Shown here piece after piece: positions 27,753-35,845 of a stretch of 56,036 nt of DNA. Made by a program: the position numbers and the translations under genes. The stretch comes from Litorilituus sp. Lineage in GTDB: Bacteria; Pseudomonadota; Gammaproteobacteria; Enterobacterales; Alteromonadaceae. Every line of letters begins with the position of its first letter. Position 1 is the first letter of the stretch. A model generated the notes under the pieces. The model did no database searches and was not told the DNA's origin. It saw only the letters and a list, made by a program, of their open reading frames with translations. The stretch covers positions 1 to 56,036 of the forward strand of contig JASMAS010000102.1 of NCBI GenBank assembly GCA_030754235.1, written 5' to 3'.

Positions 27753-28783
27753 AATTGATTTTTATCGACTGCTTTATCCATGGCAGCTTGCTTTGTGATT
27801 AACCCTCTGTTGACTAAATTTTGTAAACATTGATCCATCGTTTGCATGCCATTAGACATACCTGTTTGTATAGCGCTGTACATTTGCGCTATTTTATCTT
27901 CACGGATCAAATTACGAATAGCTGGAGTACCTACCATTATTTCATGCGCTGCCACTCGGCCTCCTCCTACTTTTTTAATTAAAGTTTGTGAGATAACAGC
28001 CCGTAATGACTCTGACAACATAGAGCGTACCATAGACTTCTCTTCTCCTGGAAAGACATCAATTATACGGTCAATAGTTTTAGGTGCTGAAGTAGTGTGT
28101 AGTGTACCAAAAACTAAATGTCCTGTTTCTGCTGCAGTCATAGCAAGGCGAATAGTTTCTAAATCACGCATTTCACCGACAAGAATAACATCAGGGTCTT
28201 CGCGTAAAGCTGAGCGCAGAGCGGCTTCAAAGCTTAAGGTATCACGATGTACTTCCCGTTGGTTAATTAAGCACTGTTTATTGTCATGGACAAATTCAAT
28301 AGGGTCTTCAATGGTAAGGATATGATGATGTTTATAGTTATTAATATAATCAACCATGGCCGCCAAGGTAGTTGATTTACCCGATCCTGTGGGACCGGTA
28401 ACTAAGACCAAACCACGAGGCGTATCTGAAATATCTCTAAAAACATCAGGACAGCCTAAATCATCTAGTGATAAAATTTTACTGGGGATAGTACGAAATA
28501 CAGCTGCTGGGCCTCGATTCTGGTTAAAAGCATTAACCCTAAAGCGAGCTAAATTTGGTACCTCAAAAGAAAAGTCCACTTCTAAGTTTTCTTCATACTC
28601 TTTACGCTGGCGATCATTCATAATATCGTAAACTAAAGCATTGACATCTTTGGCGTCAAAGGCAGGAATATTTAACTTGCGTACATCACCCTCTACACGT
28701 ATAGACGGCGGATTACCTGTTGATAAATGCAAATCTGATGCCTCATGCTTCACACTAAATGCAAGTAGTTCAGTAATATCCAT
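27740..28783 (-). CDS. pilT: Type IV pilus twitching motility ATPase PilT
   Basis: A 347-aa retraction ATPase that depolymerises type IV pili and drives twitching and DNA uptake. Walker A is GPTGSGKST, the Asp box ILTIEDPIEFVHD, Walker B DVILVGEMRDLETIRLAM and the His box FGTLHTTSAPKTIDRI. The C-terminal AIRNLIREDKIAQMYS is the AIRNLIRE helix needed for retraction in PilT. It is divergent from yggS with a 58-bp gap, the conserved gammaproteobacterial arrangement. The stop lies in the heptanucleotide repeat. Confidence 0.97.
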   Translation of the reverse strand: MDITELLAFSVKHEASDLHLSTGNPPSIRVEGDVRKLNIPAFDAKDVNALVYDIMNDRQRKEYEENLEVDFSFEVPNLARFRVNAFNQNRGPAAVFRTIPSKILSLDDLGCPDVFRDISDTPRGLVLVTGPTGSGKSTTLAAMVDYINNYKHHHILTIEDPIEFVHDNKQCLINQREVHRDTLSFEAALRSALREDPDVILVGEMRDLETIRLAMTAAETGHLVFGTLHTTSAPKTIDRIIDVFPGEEKSMVRSMLSESLRAVISQTLIKKVGGGRVAAHEIMVGTPAIRNLIREDKIAQMYSAIQTGMSNGMQTMDQCLQNLVNRGLITKQAAMDKAVDKNQFISY

Positions 28784-28841
28784 AAAAAACCTCTGTTTTA
28801 TCTGTTAAAATAATGACTCAACGTTACTTAGCTAAAACCCT

Positions 28842-29546
28842 ATGAGTAAGATAAAAGAAAACATTGATAAAATTAATAGCCAAATTAATCGCGCCTGCCT
28901 TGATGATAATAGGCAAAATAGCGTGACTTTGCTTGCTGTTAGTAAAACTAAACCAGCATCAGCTGTCGTGCAAGCTCATCTTGCAGGACAAAATGATTTT
29001 GGTGAAAACTATTGTCAGGAGGCTGTTGAAAAAATAGCTAAGCTTTCACATTTACCCAATTTATGTTGGCATTTTATCGGGCCAATTCAATCCAATAAAA
29101 CCAAACAAATTGCTGACAACTTTTCTTGGGTACACAGTGTTGACCGTGAAAAAATAGCCATACGATTAAATACTCACCGTTGTGAAAAACTTAAGCAAGC
29201 TTTTGCACAAGAACAATGCCACGATACTCCGCTAAACATTTGTTTACAAGTGAATATTAGTGAAGAGGATTCAAAATCTGGTATTATGCCCAGTGAGGTA
29301 TTTTCTCTCGCTACAGTCGTCAATAATTGTGATTATCTAACATTACGAGGATTAATGGCAATTCCGGCAAAAAATGCTGACAATGACGTTTATAAAAAGA
29401 TGCAGCACTTGTTTAACGCATTACAAGCACAATATCCTAGTGTAGATACTCTTTCTATGGGCATGTCTAATGACTTAGCATTAGCCATCACTAATGGTTC
29501 AACTATGGTCAGAATAGGCACCGCTATTTTTGGTGAAAGAACATAG
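28842..29546 (+). CDS. yggS: YggS-family pyridoxal-phosphate homeostasis protein
   Basis: A 234-aa PLP-binding protein of the YggS/PLPBP family, a single alanine-racemase-like barrel without known enzymatic activity that controls vitamin B6 and amino-acid balance. The PLP lysine is in LLAVSKTKPA at about residue 36. HFIGPIQSNKTK and the C-terminal LSMGMSNDLALAI...GSTMVRIGTAIFG bind the phosphate. It is the first gene of a run with proC, yggT, DUF4426, rdgB, hemW and tadA. Confidence 0.95.
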   Translation: MSKIKENIDKINSQINRACLDDNRQNSVTLLAVSKTKPASAVVQAHLAGQNDFGENYCQEAVEKIAKLSHLPNLCWHFIGPIQSNKTKQIADNFSWVHSVDREKIAIRLNTHRCEKLKQAFAQEQCHDTPLNICLQVNISEEDSKSGIMPSEVFSLATVVNNCDYLTLRGLMAIPAKNADNDVYKKMQHLFNALQAQYPSVDTLSMGMSNDLALAITNGSTMVRIGTAIFGERT

Positions 29547-29585
29547 GGAAATTTGTCACTTATCCTGATAACAAGGTAACAATTT

Positions 29586-30398
29586 ATGAAAAAAATTGCA
29601 TTTATCGGTGCTGGTAATATGGCACGGGCAATTATTATTGGCTTAATTAACTCTGGGGTGCCCGCCAGTGATATTATCATTGCCAACCCTTCACCTGAAA
29701 AAAGGCTTCAATTAGCTACTGAATTCGGAGTCCATCAAACCGATAACAATAACCAAGCGACAGATTTTGCAGATATTGTTGTTTTAAGTGTAAAGCCCCA
29801 CTTAATTTGTGATGTATGTGTACAACTAAGTGATAATTGTAATATTTCAGACAAGCTCTTTGTTTCTGTTGCCGCTGGTACAACCCTTGCTCAAATTCAA
29901 CAAGCACTAAATGAGCCTGTACCAACCGTTAGAGTCATGCCCAATACACCTGCTCAACTGGGTTTGGGTATGAGTGGTTTGTTTGCCTCTCCCGAAGTAA
30001 CAGCAGAACAAAAAGCGGCCAGCAACAAACTGATGTCAGCGGTAGGTAAAACTATTTGGCTTGAAAGTGAAGCTAAAATTAACGATATAATCGCGGTTGC
30101 TGGATCAGCACCCGCATACTTTTTCTTGTTTATGGAAGCGATGGAAACGCACGCCCAATCGTTAGGGTTTAACGTGCAAGAAAGTAGAATGCTAGTACAA
30201 CAAACCGCACTTGGCGCAGCACAAATGGTAGAGCACAATAATGTACCAATCAGTACGCTTAGAGAGAATGTCACTTCTCAAGGTGGCACTACCTTTGCTG
30301 CACTGGCACAATTAAGAAAAGATGGTATTGAGCAAATGGTTAGTAATGCGATGACCGCCGCGATTACCCGAGCAGAAGAAATGGCAAAAGAAGGTTAA
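29586..30398 (+). CDS. proC: Pyrroline-5-carboxylate reductase
   Basis: A 270-aa enzyme that reduces 1-pyrroline-5-carboxylate to L-proline with NAD(P)H, the last step of proline synthesis. The N-terminal Rossmann motif is IAFIGAGNMARAII. MPNTPAQLGLGMSGL and the C-terminal LRENVTSQGGTTFAAL are family signatures. The gene follows yggS by 39 bases and is followed by yggT after five bases, a widely conserved order. Confidence 0.96.
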   Translation: MKKIAFIGAGNMARAIIIGLINSGVPASDIIIANPSPEKRLQLATEFGVHQTDNNNQATDFADIVVLSVKPHLICDVCVQLSDNCNISDKLFVSVAAGTTLAQIQQALNEPVPTVRVMPNTPAQLGLGMSGLFASPEVTAEQKAASNKLMSAVGKTIWLESEAKINDIIAVAGSAPAYFFLFMEAMETHAQSLGFNVQESRMLVQQTALGAAQMVEHNNVPISTLRENVTSQGGTTFAALAQLRKDGIEQMVSNAMTAAITRAEEMAKEG

Positions 30399-30403
30399 CA
30401 ACA

Positions 30404-30949
30404 ATGGAAGCAATTATTTATTTATTACGATTTGTATTTGATGCCCTATTAGTGATTTTGATCATGCGGGTATGGTTACAGTGGGTTAAAGCTGATTTTT
30501 ATAATCCACTTAGCCAGTTTATTGTCAAAGTCAGTAACCCATTAGTGGTGCCATTTCGCCGCATTATTCCTGGCTTAGGTGGTTTTGATTTAGCCACCAT
30601 CGTTGTCGCTTATACCGTAGCAACATTAAAATTTGTGATCTTAGCCGCTTTAGCAGGTGAAAATTTAGGGCTGCTCGCCTTTTATATTGGTTTGCTTGTT
30701 TTAGTTAAACAGGCAGGGGTGATGTTATTTTTTATCATGATTATCATGGCAATCATGAGCTGGGTTGTTCAAGGCTATAATCCTACCTTAATGATTTTCC
30801 ATCAATTAACCGAACCTTTTTTAGCGCCTATAAGACGCATTATTCCCAATATAGGTGGACTAGATCTTTCCATGATTGCTGCCTTTTTGGTTATCAACGT
30901 AATTAATATACTATTAAAAGGCTCATTACCTTATTGGGGAGCTCTTTAG
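30404..30949 (+). CDS. yggT: YggT-family membrane protein
   Basis: A 181-aa membrane protein with two copies of the YGGT repeat. Each copy has a hydrophobic helix followed by the LxxPFRRIIP motif: NPLVVPFRRIIPGLGGFDLA in the first half and EPFLAPIRRIIPNIGGLDLS in the second. The function is not established; roles in osmotic or potassium homeostasis have been proposed for relatives. It starts five bases after proC and is clearly in the same operon. Confidence 0.93.
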   Translation: MEAIIYLLRFVFDALLVILIMRVWLQWVKADFYNPLSQFIVKVSNPLVVPFRRIIPGLGGFDLATIVVAYTVATLKFVILAALAGENLGLLAFYIGLLVLVKQAGVMLFFIMIIMAIMSWVVQGYNPTLMIFHQLTEPFLAPIRRIIPNIGGLDLSMIAAFLVINVINILLKGSLPYWGAL

Positions 30950-31010
30950 CTCTGCTTTTACTCATCACAATTTTTATTTATACATACTGTAAATTTTTTG
31001 GGGAAACACC

Positions 31011-31451
31011 GTGAAAATACTACTACTTAAAATATTACTAGTACTGAGTTTAAGTTTTTCTTTTACCGGCAATAGCCATGCTGAAAATATGAAAAAGCTC
31101 GATACAATGAACGTTCACTACATGGCTATTGGTTCAACTTTTTTTACCCCTGAAATAGCTAAAGCTTATGGCATCACTCGAAGTCGCTATAATGGCTTAG
31201 TAAATATTTCAGTGCTTGATAACACCAAAGAGGGAACACCCGCTAAAACAGTGAGTATTAGCGGAAAAGCCAAAAATAATTTAGGTCAATTTAAAACGCT
31301 AGAGTTTAAAGAAGTAAAAGAAGGCGATGCCATTTATTATTTAGCTCAAGTTAGCTACAACGATGAAGAAACACTCCACTTCACCTTAAATATTTTTGAT
31401 GGAAAAGAGCAACAACAACTAAAGTTTTCTCAAAAATTTTATGTTGATTAG
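31011..31451 (+). CDS. DUF4426 secreted protein
   Basis: A 146-aa protein with an N-terminal signal peptide (residues 1-24, ending NSHA|EN). The body matches the DUF4426 pattern: MNVHYMAIGSTFFTPEIAKAYGI, then NGLVNISVLD and a C-terminal HFTLNIFDGKEQQ. The start is GTG, placed by GGGGAAA six bases upstream. In the canonical gammaproteobacterial order yggU lies between yggT and rdgB; no yggU is seen here and this gene takes that place, as it does in several marine genera to my knowledge. Function unknown; periplasmic by signal. Confidence 0.85.
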   Translation: MKILLLKILLVLSLSFSFTGNSHAENMKKLDTMNVHYMAIGSTFFTPEIAKAYGITRSRYNGLVNISVLDNTKEGTPAKTVSISGKAKNNLGQFKTLEFKEVKEGDAIYYLAQVSYNDEETLHFTLNIFDGKEQQQLKFSQKFYVD

Positions 31452-31572
31452 CAAAGATAACAACGCGATTTAATTCGCGTGTTACTCCGCACTCTTTTCG
31501 CAATATTTACTTACTTCAAATAGCTTTTGCGCTATTATTGCCGAAATGTTTTTGTGATTATAAGATTATCCC

Positions 31573-32172
31573 ATGTCTAAAATTGTCCTAGCCACCGGAA
31601 ACCAAGGTAAAGTAATAGAGCTTAGTGCTTTACTTGCGCAATATCATATTGAAATAGTACCTCAAAGTGACTTCAATGTACCTGATGTCGCTGAAACAGG
31701 GACAACTTTTGTGGAAAATGCCATCATTAAAGCACGTCATGCAGCAAAAATGACAGGCCTTCCTGCCATTGCTGATGATTCAGGTCTTGAGGTTGATGCT
31801 TTAAATGGCGCACCAGGCGTTTACTCGGCTCGTTATGCCAGTGATCAAGTGAAAAATCCAAGCGATGACGATAATACGAATAAACTACTACAGGCCTTAA
31901 CTCACACTCCTGATAGCAAGCGCACCGCTCGTTTTCATTGTGTGCTGGCGTATATGAAACATGAAAATGACCCTACCCCTATTATTTGTCATGGCGTTTG
32001 GCAAGGTAGCATTAGCAAAGAAAAATTAGGTGAGCAAGGTTTTGGTTACGATCCAGTATTTTGGCAAGATAAGTTACAAATGTCTTCAGCACAATTACCA
32101 CGTGATGTTAAAAATGCATTAAGTCACCGTGGTCAAGCTTTAGCACAATTAGTGAACAAGCTAGCAAAATAA
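31573..32172 (+). CDS. rdgB: XTP/dITP pyrophosphatase (RdgB/HAM1)
   Basis: A 199-aa house-cleaning pyrophosphatase that removes dITP, XTP and related purine nucleotides from the pool. Signatures are VLATGNQGKVIEL at the N-terminus, the metal-binding IADDSGLEVDALNGAPGVYSAR and QGFGYDPVF, with the C-terminal ALSHRGQALAQL. Part of the yggS-hemW run; 121 bases separate it from the DUF4426 gene, which may include an extra promoter. Confidence 0.96.
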   Translation: MSKIVLATGNQGKVIELSALLAQYHIEIVPQSDFNVPDVAETGTTFVENAIIKARHAAKMTGLPAIADDSGLEVDALNGAPGVYSARYASDQVKNPSDDDNTNKLLQALTHTPDSKRTARFHCVLAYMKHENDPTPIICHGVWQGSISKEKLGEQGFGYDPVFWQDKLQMSSAQLPRDVKNALSHRGQALAQLVNKLAK

Positions 32173-32211
32173 ATCTTGTTATTCTAATAAAACAACACCA
32201 CGAGATCCATA

Positions 32212-33390
32212 GTGAGTACTAACTTCTTAATAAAACCTCCTTTATCTTTATATATTCATATACCTTGGTGTGTAGAAAAATGTCCTTATTGTGATTTTAA
32301 TTCGCACGCACTAAGGGCTGATATTCCTGAAGAAAACTATGTTCAGGCATTGATTGCCGATTTAGATGCCGATATTAGTCGTTTTAATTTACAACATAGT
32401 CCACTACATTCCATTTTTATTGGTGGTGGTACCCCCAGCTTATTTTCTCCAGAGACAATAAAGAGTTTATTAACACAAGTACGCGCTCGTTTTGCGCAAA
32501 AACCTTCTCAACAAAGTGATATTGAAATCACCCTAGAAGCTAATCCAGGCACAATAGAGGCCGACAAATTTATTGGTTTTGCTCAAGCAGGTATTACTCG
32601 CTTATCTATTGGTGTACAAAGTTTTGAGTCTGAAAAGTTAATAAAACTTGGCAGAATACACACTGTAGAGCAAGCACAACAAGCGGCTAATTTGGCAACT
32701 AAGGCTAAATCAGCAGGGCTTAAAAGCTTTAACCTAGATTTAATGCATGGCTTGCCTAGCCAAAACATAGATAATGCCCTGGATGATTTAAAAACAGCAA
32801 TTACCTTAAAGCCAGATCATCTTTCTTGGTATCAGCTTACCATAGAGCCTAATACTATTTTTTATTCAAAACCGCCGAAATTGCCCGCTGATGACACCTT
32901 GTGGGACATTCAACAACAAGGCTTTAAACTCCTTGCAGATGCAGGCTATCAACAATACGAAGTATCAGCATATAGCCAGTTTGGCAAGCAATGCCAACAT
33001 AACCTTAATTATTGGCAGTTTGGAGATTACCTTGGCATCGGTTGTGGTGCTCACGGTAAAATAACAGATGTAGCAACGGGAATTATTCATCGTACGGTAA
33101 AAGTTAAACACCCTAAAGGTTATCTTGATAGCAACAGAGCTCCATTAGATCATCTGACAACCGTTACTAGAGAGGAGTTACCCTTTGAGTACATGATGAA
33201 TCAGCTGCGGTTATTTTCTCACTTCTCATTAACTGACTTTCAACAGCGAACAGGATTAGAAGGCAATACTATATTAGCGATATTAACTCAGGCGCAGCAC
33301 AAAGGTTTAATGGCATCAACAAAGAATAATTGGCAAGTCACACCACTAGGTCATCGATATTTGAACGATTTATTGGAGCTTTTTCTTTAA
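32212..33390 (+). CDS. hemW: Heme chaperone / HemN-like radical SAM protein HemW
   Basis: A 392-aa radical SAM protein of the HemW group, which binds heme and lacks proven coproporphyrinogen oxidase activity. The cluster motif is CVEKCPYCDF (CxxxCxxC) at about residues 20-27, lacking the extra Cys typical of true HemN. GGGTPSLF, LSIGVQSF and LDLMHGLP are family segments. The start is a GTG at 32212 with GAGA upstream; no ATG is near in frame. Its stop shares a base with the tadA start (TAATG). Confidence 0.94.
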   Translation: MSTNFLIKPPLSLYIHIPWCVEKCPYCDFNSHALRADIPEENYVQALIADLDADISRFNLQHSPLHSIFIGGGTPSLFSPETIKSLLTQVRARFAQKPSQQSDIEITLEANPGTIEADKFIGFAQAGITRLSIGVQSFESEKLIKLGRIHTVEQAQQAANLATKAKSAGLKSFNLDLMHGLPSQNIDNALDDLKTAITLKPDHLSWYQLTIEPNTIFYSKPPKLPADDTLWDIQQQGFKLLADAGYQQYEVSAYSQFGKQCQHNLNYWQFGDYLGIGCGAHGKITDVATGIIHRTVKVKHPKGYLDSNRAPLDHLTTVTREELPFEYMMNQLRLFSHFSLTDFQQRTGLEGNTILAILTQAQHKGLMASTKNNWQVTPLGHRYLNDLLELFL

Positions 33391-33929
33391 TGTCGGAGTT
33401 AATGAATAATACCAAAATCACAGATAGTCATGATCAACACTTCATGCAGCGAGCCTTTGAACTCGCCCAACTTGCCGAAAGCCACGAAGAAATTCCTGTT
33501 GGTGCTGTAGTGGTTCATCAGGGAAAAATTATTGGTGAGGGTTATAACCAATCAATAATGTCTCATGATCCATCTGCTCATGCTGAAATGATTGCTATTC
33601 GACAGGCTGGTAAGCGAGTTAACAATTATCGGCTACTTGATTGCACTTTATATGTAACACTAGAACCCTGCCCAATGTGCGCAGGTTTATTGGTGCATAG
33701 TCGTATTGAACGGATTGTATACGGCACACCAGATCTAAAAACAGGTGCTGCTGGTAGTGTTTTTAATCTGGTGAGCAGTGAGCAATTAAACCATCAAATA
33801 ACCGTAACTAGTGGCGTAATGGCCAAAGAGTGTAGTCAACTGTTATCAAATTTTTTCAGGCGTCGCCGTGCTGAAAAAAAAGCGTCAAGAAATGCAGTAA
33901 AGAGGCAAAGCATCCCCCCAAAAAAATAA
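33390..33929 (+). CDS. tadA: tRNA-specific adenosine deaminase TadA
   Basis: TadA deaminates A34 of tRNA-Arg to inosine. The 179-aa product has the deaminase zinc site: HAEMIAIR with the catalytic Glu, and LEPCPMCAGLL with the two Cys ligands. GAVVVHQGKIIGEGYN and RIVYGTPDLKTGAAGS are also typical. The ATG at 33390 overlaps the hemW stop by one base (TAATG) and has GGAG upstream. The frame continues upstream to 33330, but that extension lies wholly in hemW. ATG 33402 is an alternative. The order tadA-mltF-purL is conserved with E. coli. Confidence 0.95.
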   Translation: MSELMNNTKITDSHDQHFMQRAFELAQLAESHEEIPVGAVVVHQGKIIGEGYNQSIMSHDPSAHAEMIAIRQAGKRVNNYRLLDCTLYVTLEPCPMCAGLLVHSRIERIVYGTPDLKTGAAGSVFNLVSSEQLNHQITVTSGVMAKECSQLLSNFFRRRRAEKKASRNAVKRQSIPPKK

Positions 33930-34070
33930 TTAGTGATGTTTTGATTGACTAGTACTTTCTTGGCTTAGTAATTGAGTAAAGTAAAACTGTCGTCGAGCAT
34001 TAACTTTATGATGTTGTACTTTTAATTGTTTTTTTCGAGCATTTTTTGAAAATTGTCTTTTTACTTTCAT
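33930..34070 (-). CDS. Possible small basic protein, 46 aa
   Basis: On the minus strand a 46-codon frame begins MKVKRQFSKNARKKQLKVQH and ends SQSKHH, with its stop codon directly abutting the tadA stop (no base between). About a third of the residues are Lys, Arg or His, so it would be a nucleic-acid-binding or ribosome-associated type of peptide if made. The ribosome binding site is weak (AAGAAAG). A perfect 11-bp inverted repeat lies just upstream. I do not recognise the family; the frame could be fortuitous. Confidence 0.42.
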   Translation of the reverse strand: MKVKRQFSKNARKKQLKVQHHKVNARRQFYFTQLLSQESTSQSKHH

Positions 34071-34097
34071 CTTTTTATTTCTTTCTTACGCTTATAA

Positions 34098-34133
34098 ATT
34101 ACTGTCATTATTACCCACAAATATGACAGTAAT
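34098..34133. repeat. Perfect 11-bp inverted repeat upstream of the small basic ORF
   Basis: ATTACTGTCAT (34098-34108) and ATGACAGTAAT (34123-34133) are exact complements around a 14-nt centre. The right arm is followed by ATGACAT, a partial third copy. There is no T-run, so it looks more like an operator than a terminator. It lies between the mltF stop and the small ORF start. Confidence 0.6.
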
Positions 34134-34200
34134 ATGACATGATACCAGCCGAATGTTTTAATTAACCATATAGGGTTTTAAAAATAAATTAAAAACGCCC

Positions 34201-35655
34201 TTATTCTTTAGCTTCATCATTAGTTGTAACAATATCAGCCGTTTCTGCCAATAAGGTTTGTTGTAATTTTTTATCTAACCAAGACAAAGTATCGTAATAA
34301 CGCCTAATATTCTCGACATAACGCACAGGCTCTTCGCCTCTTGCATAGCCATGTTTAGTTTTTTTGTAGTATTTCTTTTGTTGCAACAGGGGTAAACGTG
34401 TTTTTACTTCTACCCAACGATCAGGGTCGCCACCTTGCTGCTGAGTAATAATGCGCGCATCATTTAAATGACCAAAACCAACATTGTAGGAAGCCAATGC
34501 AAACCAAGTACGGTCTGGGCTTGGAATTCTATCGGGCATTTTATCTATCATGCGTTTAAAATATTTTGCACCACCATGTATACTTTGCTCTGCATCTAAT
34601 CGGCTTTTTATGCCCATTTGTTTTGCCGTATTTAAAGTTAACATCATCATTCCCCTGACACCGGTATGAGATCGGGCATGAGGCCGCCAATGAGATTCTT
34701 GATAACTTATTGCCGCTAATAAACGCCAATCAATATCTTGACCATGCTTTTCAAATAATGGTTGATATTTGGGTAATTTAGTTTCTACCGCCTTAATAAA
34801 AGTGCGAGTATCAACATAATCAAATTCTTCAATATGACCATAAAACTTATCATTTAGTGCTAATAAAGTACCATCTTGATGAACCTGACCAAAAAACTCC
34901 ACCAAACTTGCTAAAATAGCGTCATCACTGTTATTGCTAAGCATCCAAGCTAAAGGTTCCTCACCACTAATACTAAAGGCAATACTAATTTCAGGGTAAT
35001 AACGGCGGTTGATTGCTAAAATATTACTATCGATAATGGTGTAGTCTATTTCCTCATCAAGCACTTTAACCAATAATTCTTCACTATCTAATTCACTACT
35101 TTCTTGCCAGGTTAACTCTGGATGACTTTGTTTTAACTTTTCAAGATTTTCCACATAACTTGAATCCGCGGTAACCATTAACTTGCCTGTGAGTTCCGAT
35201 AACTTTCTAGGCCACATTTTTCCTTGTTTAAAGACCAACTTTTGAGTGGCTTTTTGATAGCTTGGCGCAAAACGAAAGCGCTGTAGGCGTTTATCTGTTA
35301 CCGACAGTCCCGCAGCAAGAAAATCTACTTCACCATTATTTAGCTTAATAAATAAATCATCTATGCTGTAACTTGGTGAAATTTCAAGCTCAACATTAAG
35401 GTAATCAGCATACTTTTTGGCTAACTCATACTCAAAACCAGCAAAATCGTCAACCTGAGAACCACTGCCTTGAATATAAAAACTATTTGGTCCGTACAAG
35501 GTGCCTACAGAGACATAGCCTCGCTCAAGAATACGAGAAAAGCTGGCTTGCTCTTTATATTCATTACAAGAAACAACAAAAGCTAACAATAAGAAAACAA
35601 AAATTTTTTTATTAACTGCGTTAAATGATTTTTTAGTAAATTTGAAAAATTTCAT
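34201..35655 (-). CDS. mltF: Membrane-bound lytic murein transglycosylase F
   Basis: A 484-aa peptidoglycan-cleaving enzyme attached to the outer membrane. Residues 18-30 form a hydrophobic signal ending in VVSC, an acceptable lipobox with Cys30. A periplasmic solute-binding-like regulatory domain follows ([15 protein letters not shown] to about residue 270), then the SLT domain with catalytic Glu in [33 protein letters not shown], and [12 protein letters not shown]. It is divergent from purL with about 190 bp between, as in E. coli. Confidence 0.95.
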   Translation of the reverse strand: MKFFKFTKKSFNAVNKKIFVFLLLAFVVSCNEYKEQASFSRILERGYVSVGTLYGPNSFYIQGSGSQVDDFAGFEYELAKKYADYLNVELEISPSYSIDDLFIKLNNGEVDFLAAGLSVTDKRLQRFRFAPSYQKATQKLVFKQGKMWPRKLSELTGKLMVTADSSYVENLEKLKQSHPELTWQESSELDSEELLVKVLDEEIDYTIIDSNILAINRRYYPEISIAFSISGEEPLAWMLSNNSDDAILASLVEFFGQVHQDGTLLALNDKFYGHIEEFDYVDTRTFIKAVETKLPKYQPLFEKHGQDIDWRLLAAISYQESHWRPHARSHTGVRGMMMLTLNTAKQMGIKSRLDAEQSIHGGAKYFKRMIDKMPDRIPSPDRTWFALASYNVGFGHLNDARIITQQQGGDPDRWVEVKTRLPLLQQKKYYKKTKHGYARGEEPVRYVENIRRYYDTLSWLDKKLQQTLLAETADIVTTNDEAKE

Positions 35656-35743
35656 ACCGTAATTGTGTCGTGTATTGCTTTATTAGCCAAGTACTTTTTT
35701 TATGAAGTATTTTTTAATCAAAACATCGAGCCTTAACGCTTAC

Positions 35744-35768
35744 TATAATACAAAATTTGCACTATAAT
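35744..35768 (+). promoter_or_regulatory. Candidate -10 elements of the purL promoter
   Basis: Two exact TATAAT hexamers, at 35744-35749 and 35763-35768, lie about 80-100 bases before purL in the mltF-purL gap. No good TTGACA is at the right distance from either, and no PurR operator was recognised. Which one is used is not decided. Confidence 0.4.
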
Positions 35769-35845
35769 ACGCGCGAATTTTTCGCTTAGGTTATGCTTAA
35801 TATTTAACCTAAACAAAACCCCACATAAATTTGGTGATTAACCCT

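Noticed and set aside
31463..31480. Hairpin ACGCGA/TCGCGT after the DUF4426 gene as a terminator
   Set aside because: Stem of 6 bp without T-run; rdgB follows in the same direction, so transcription probably continues.
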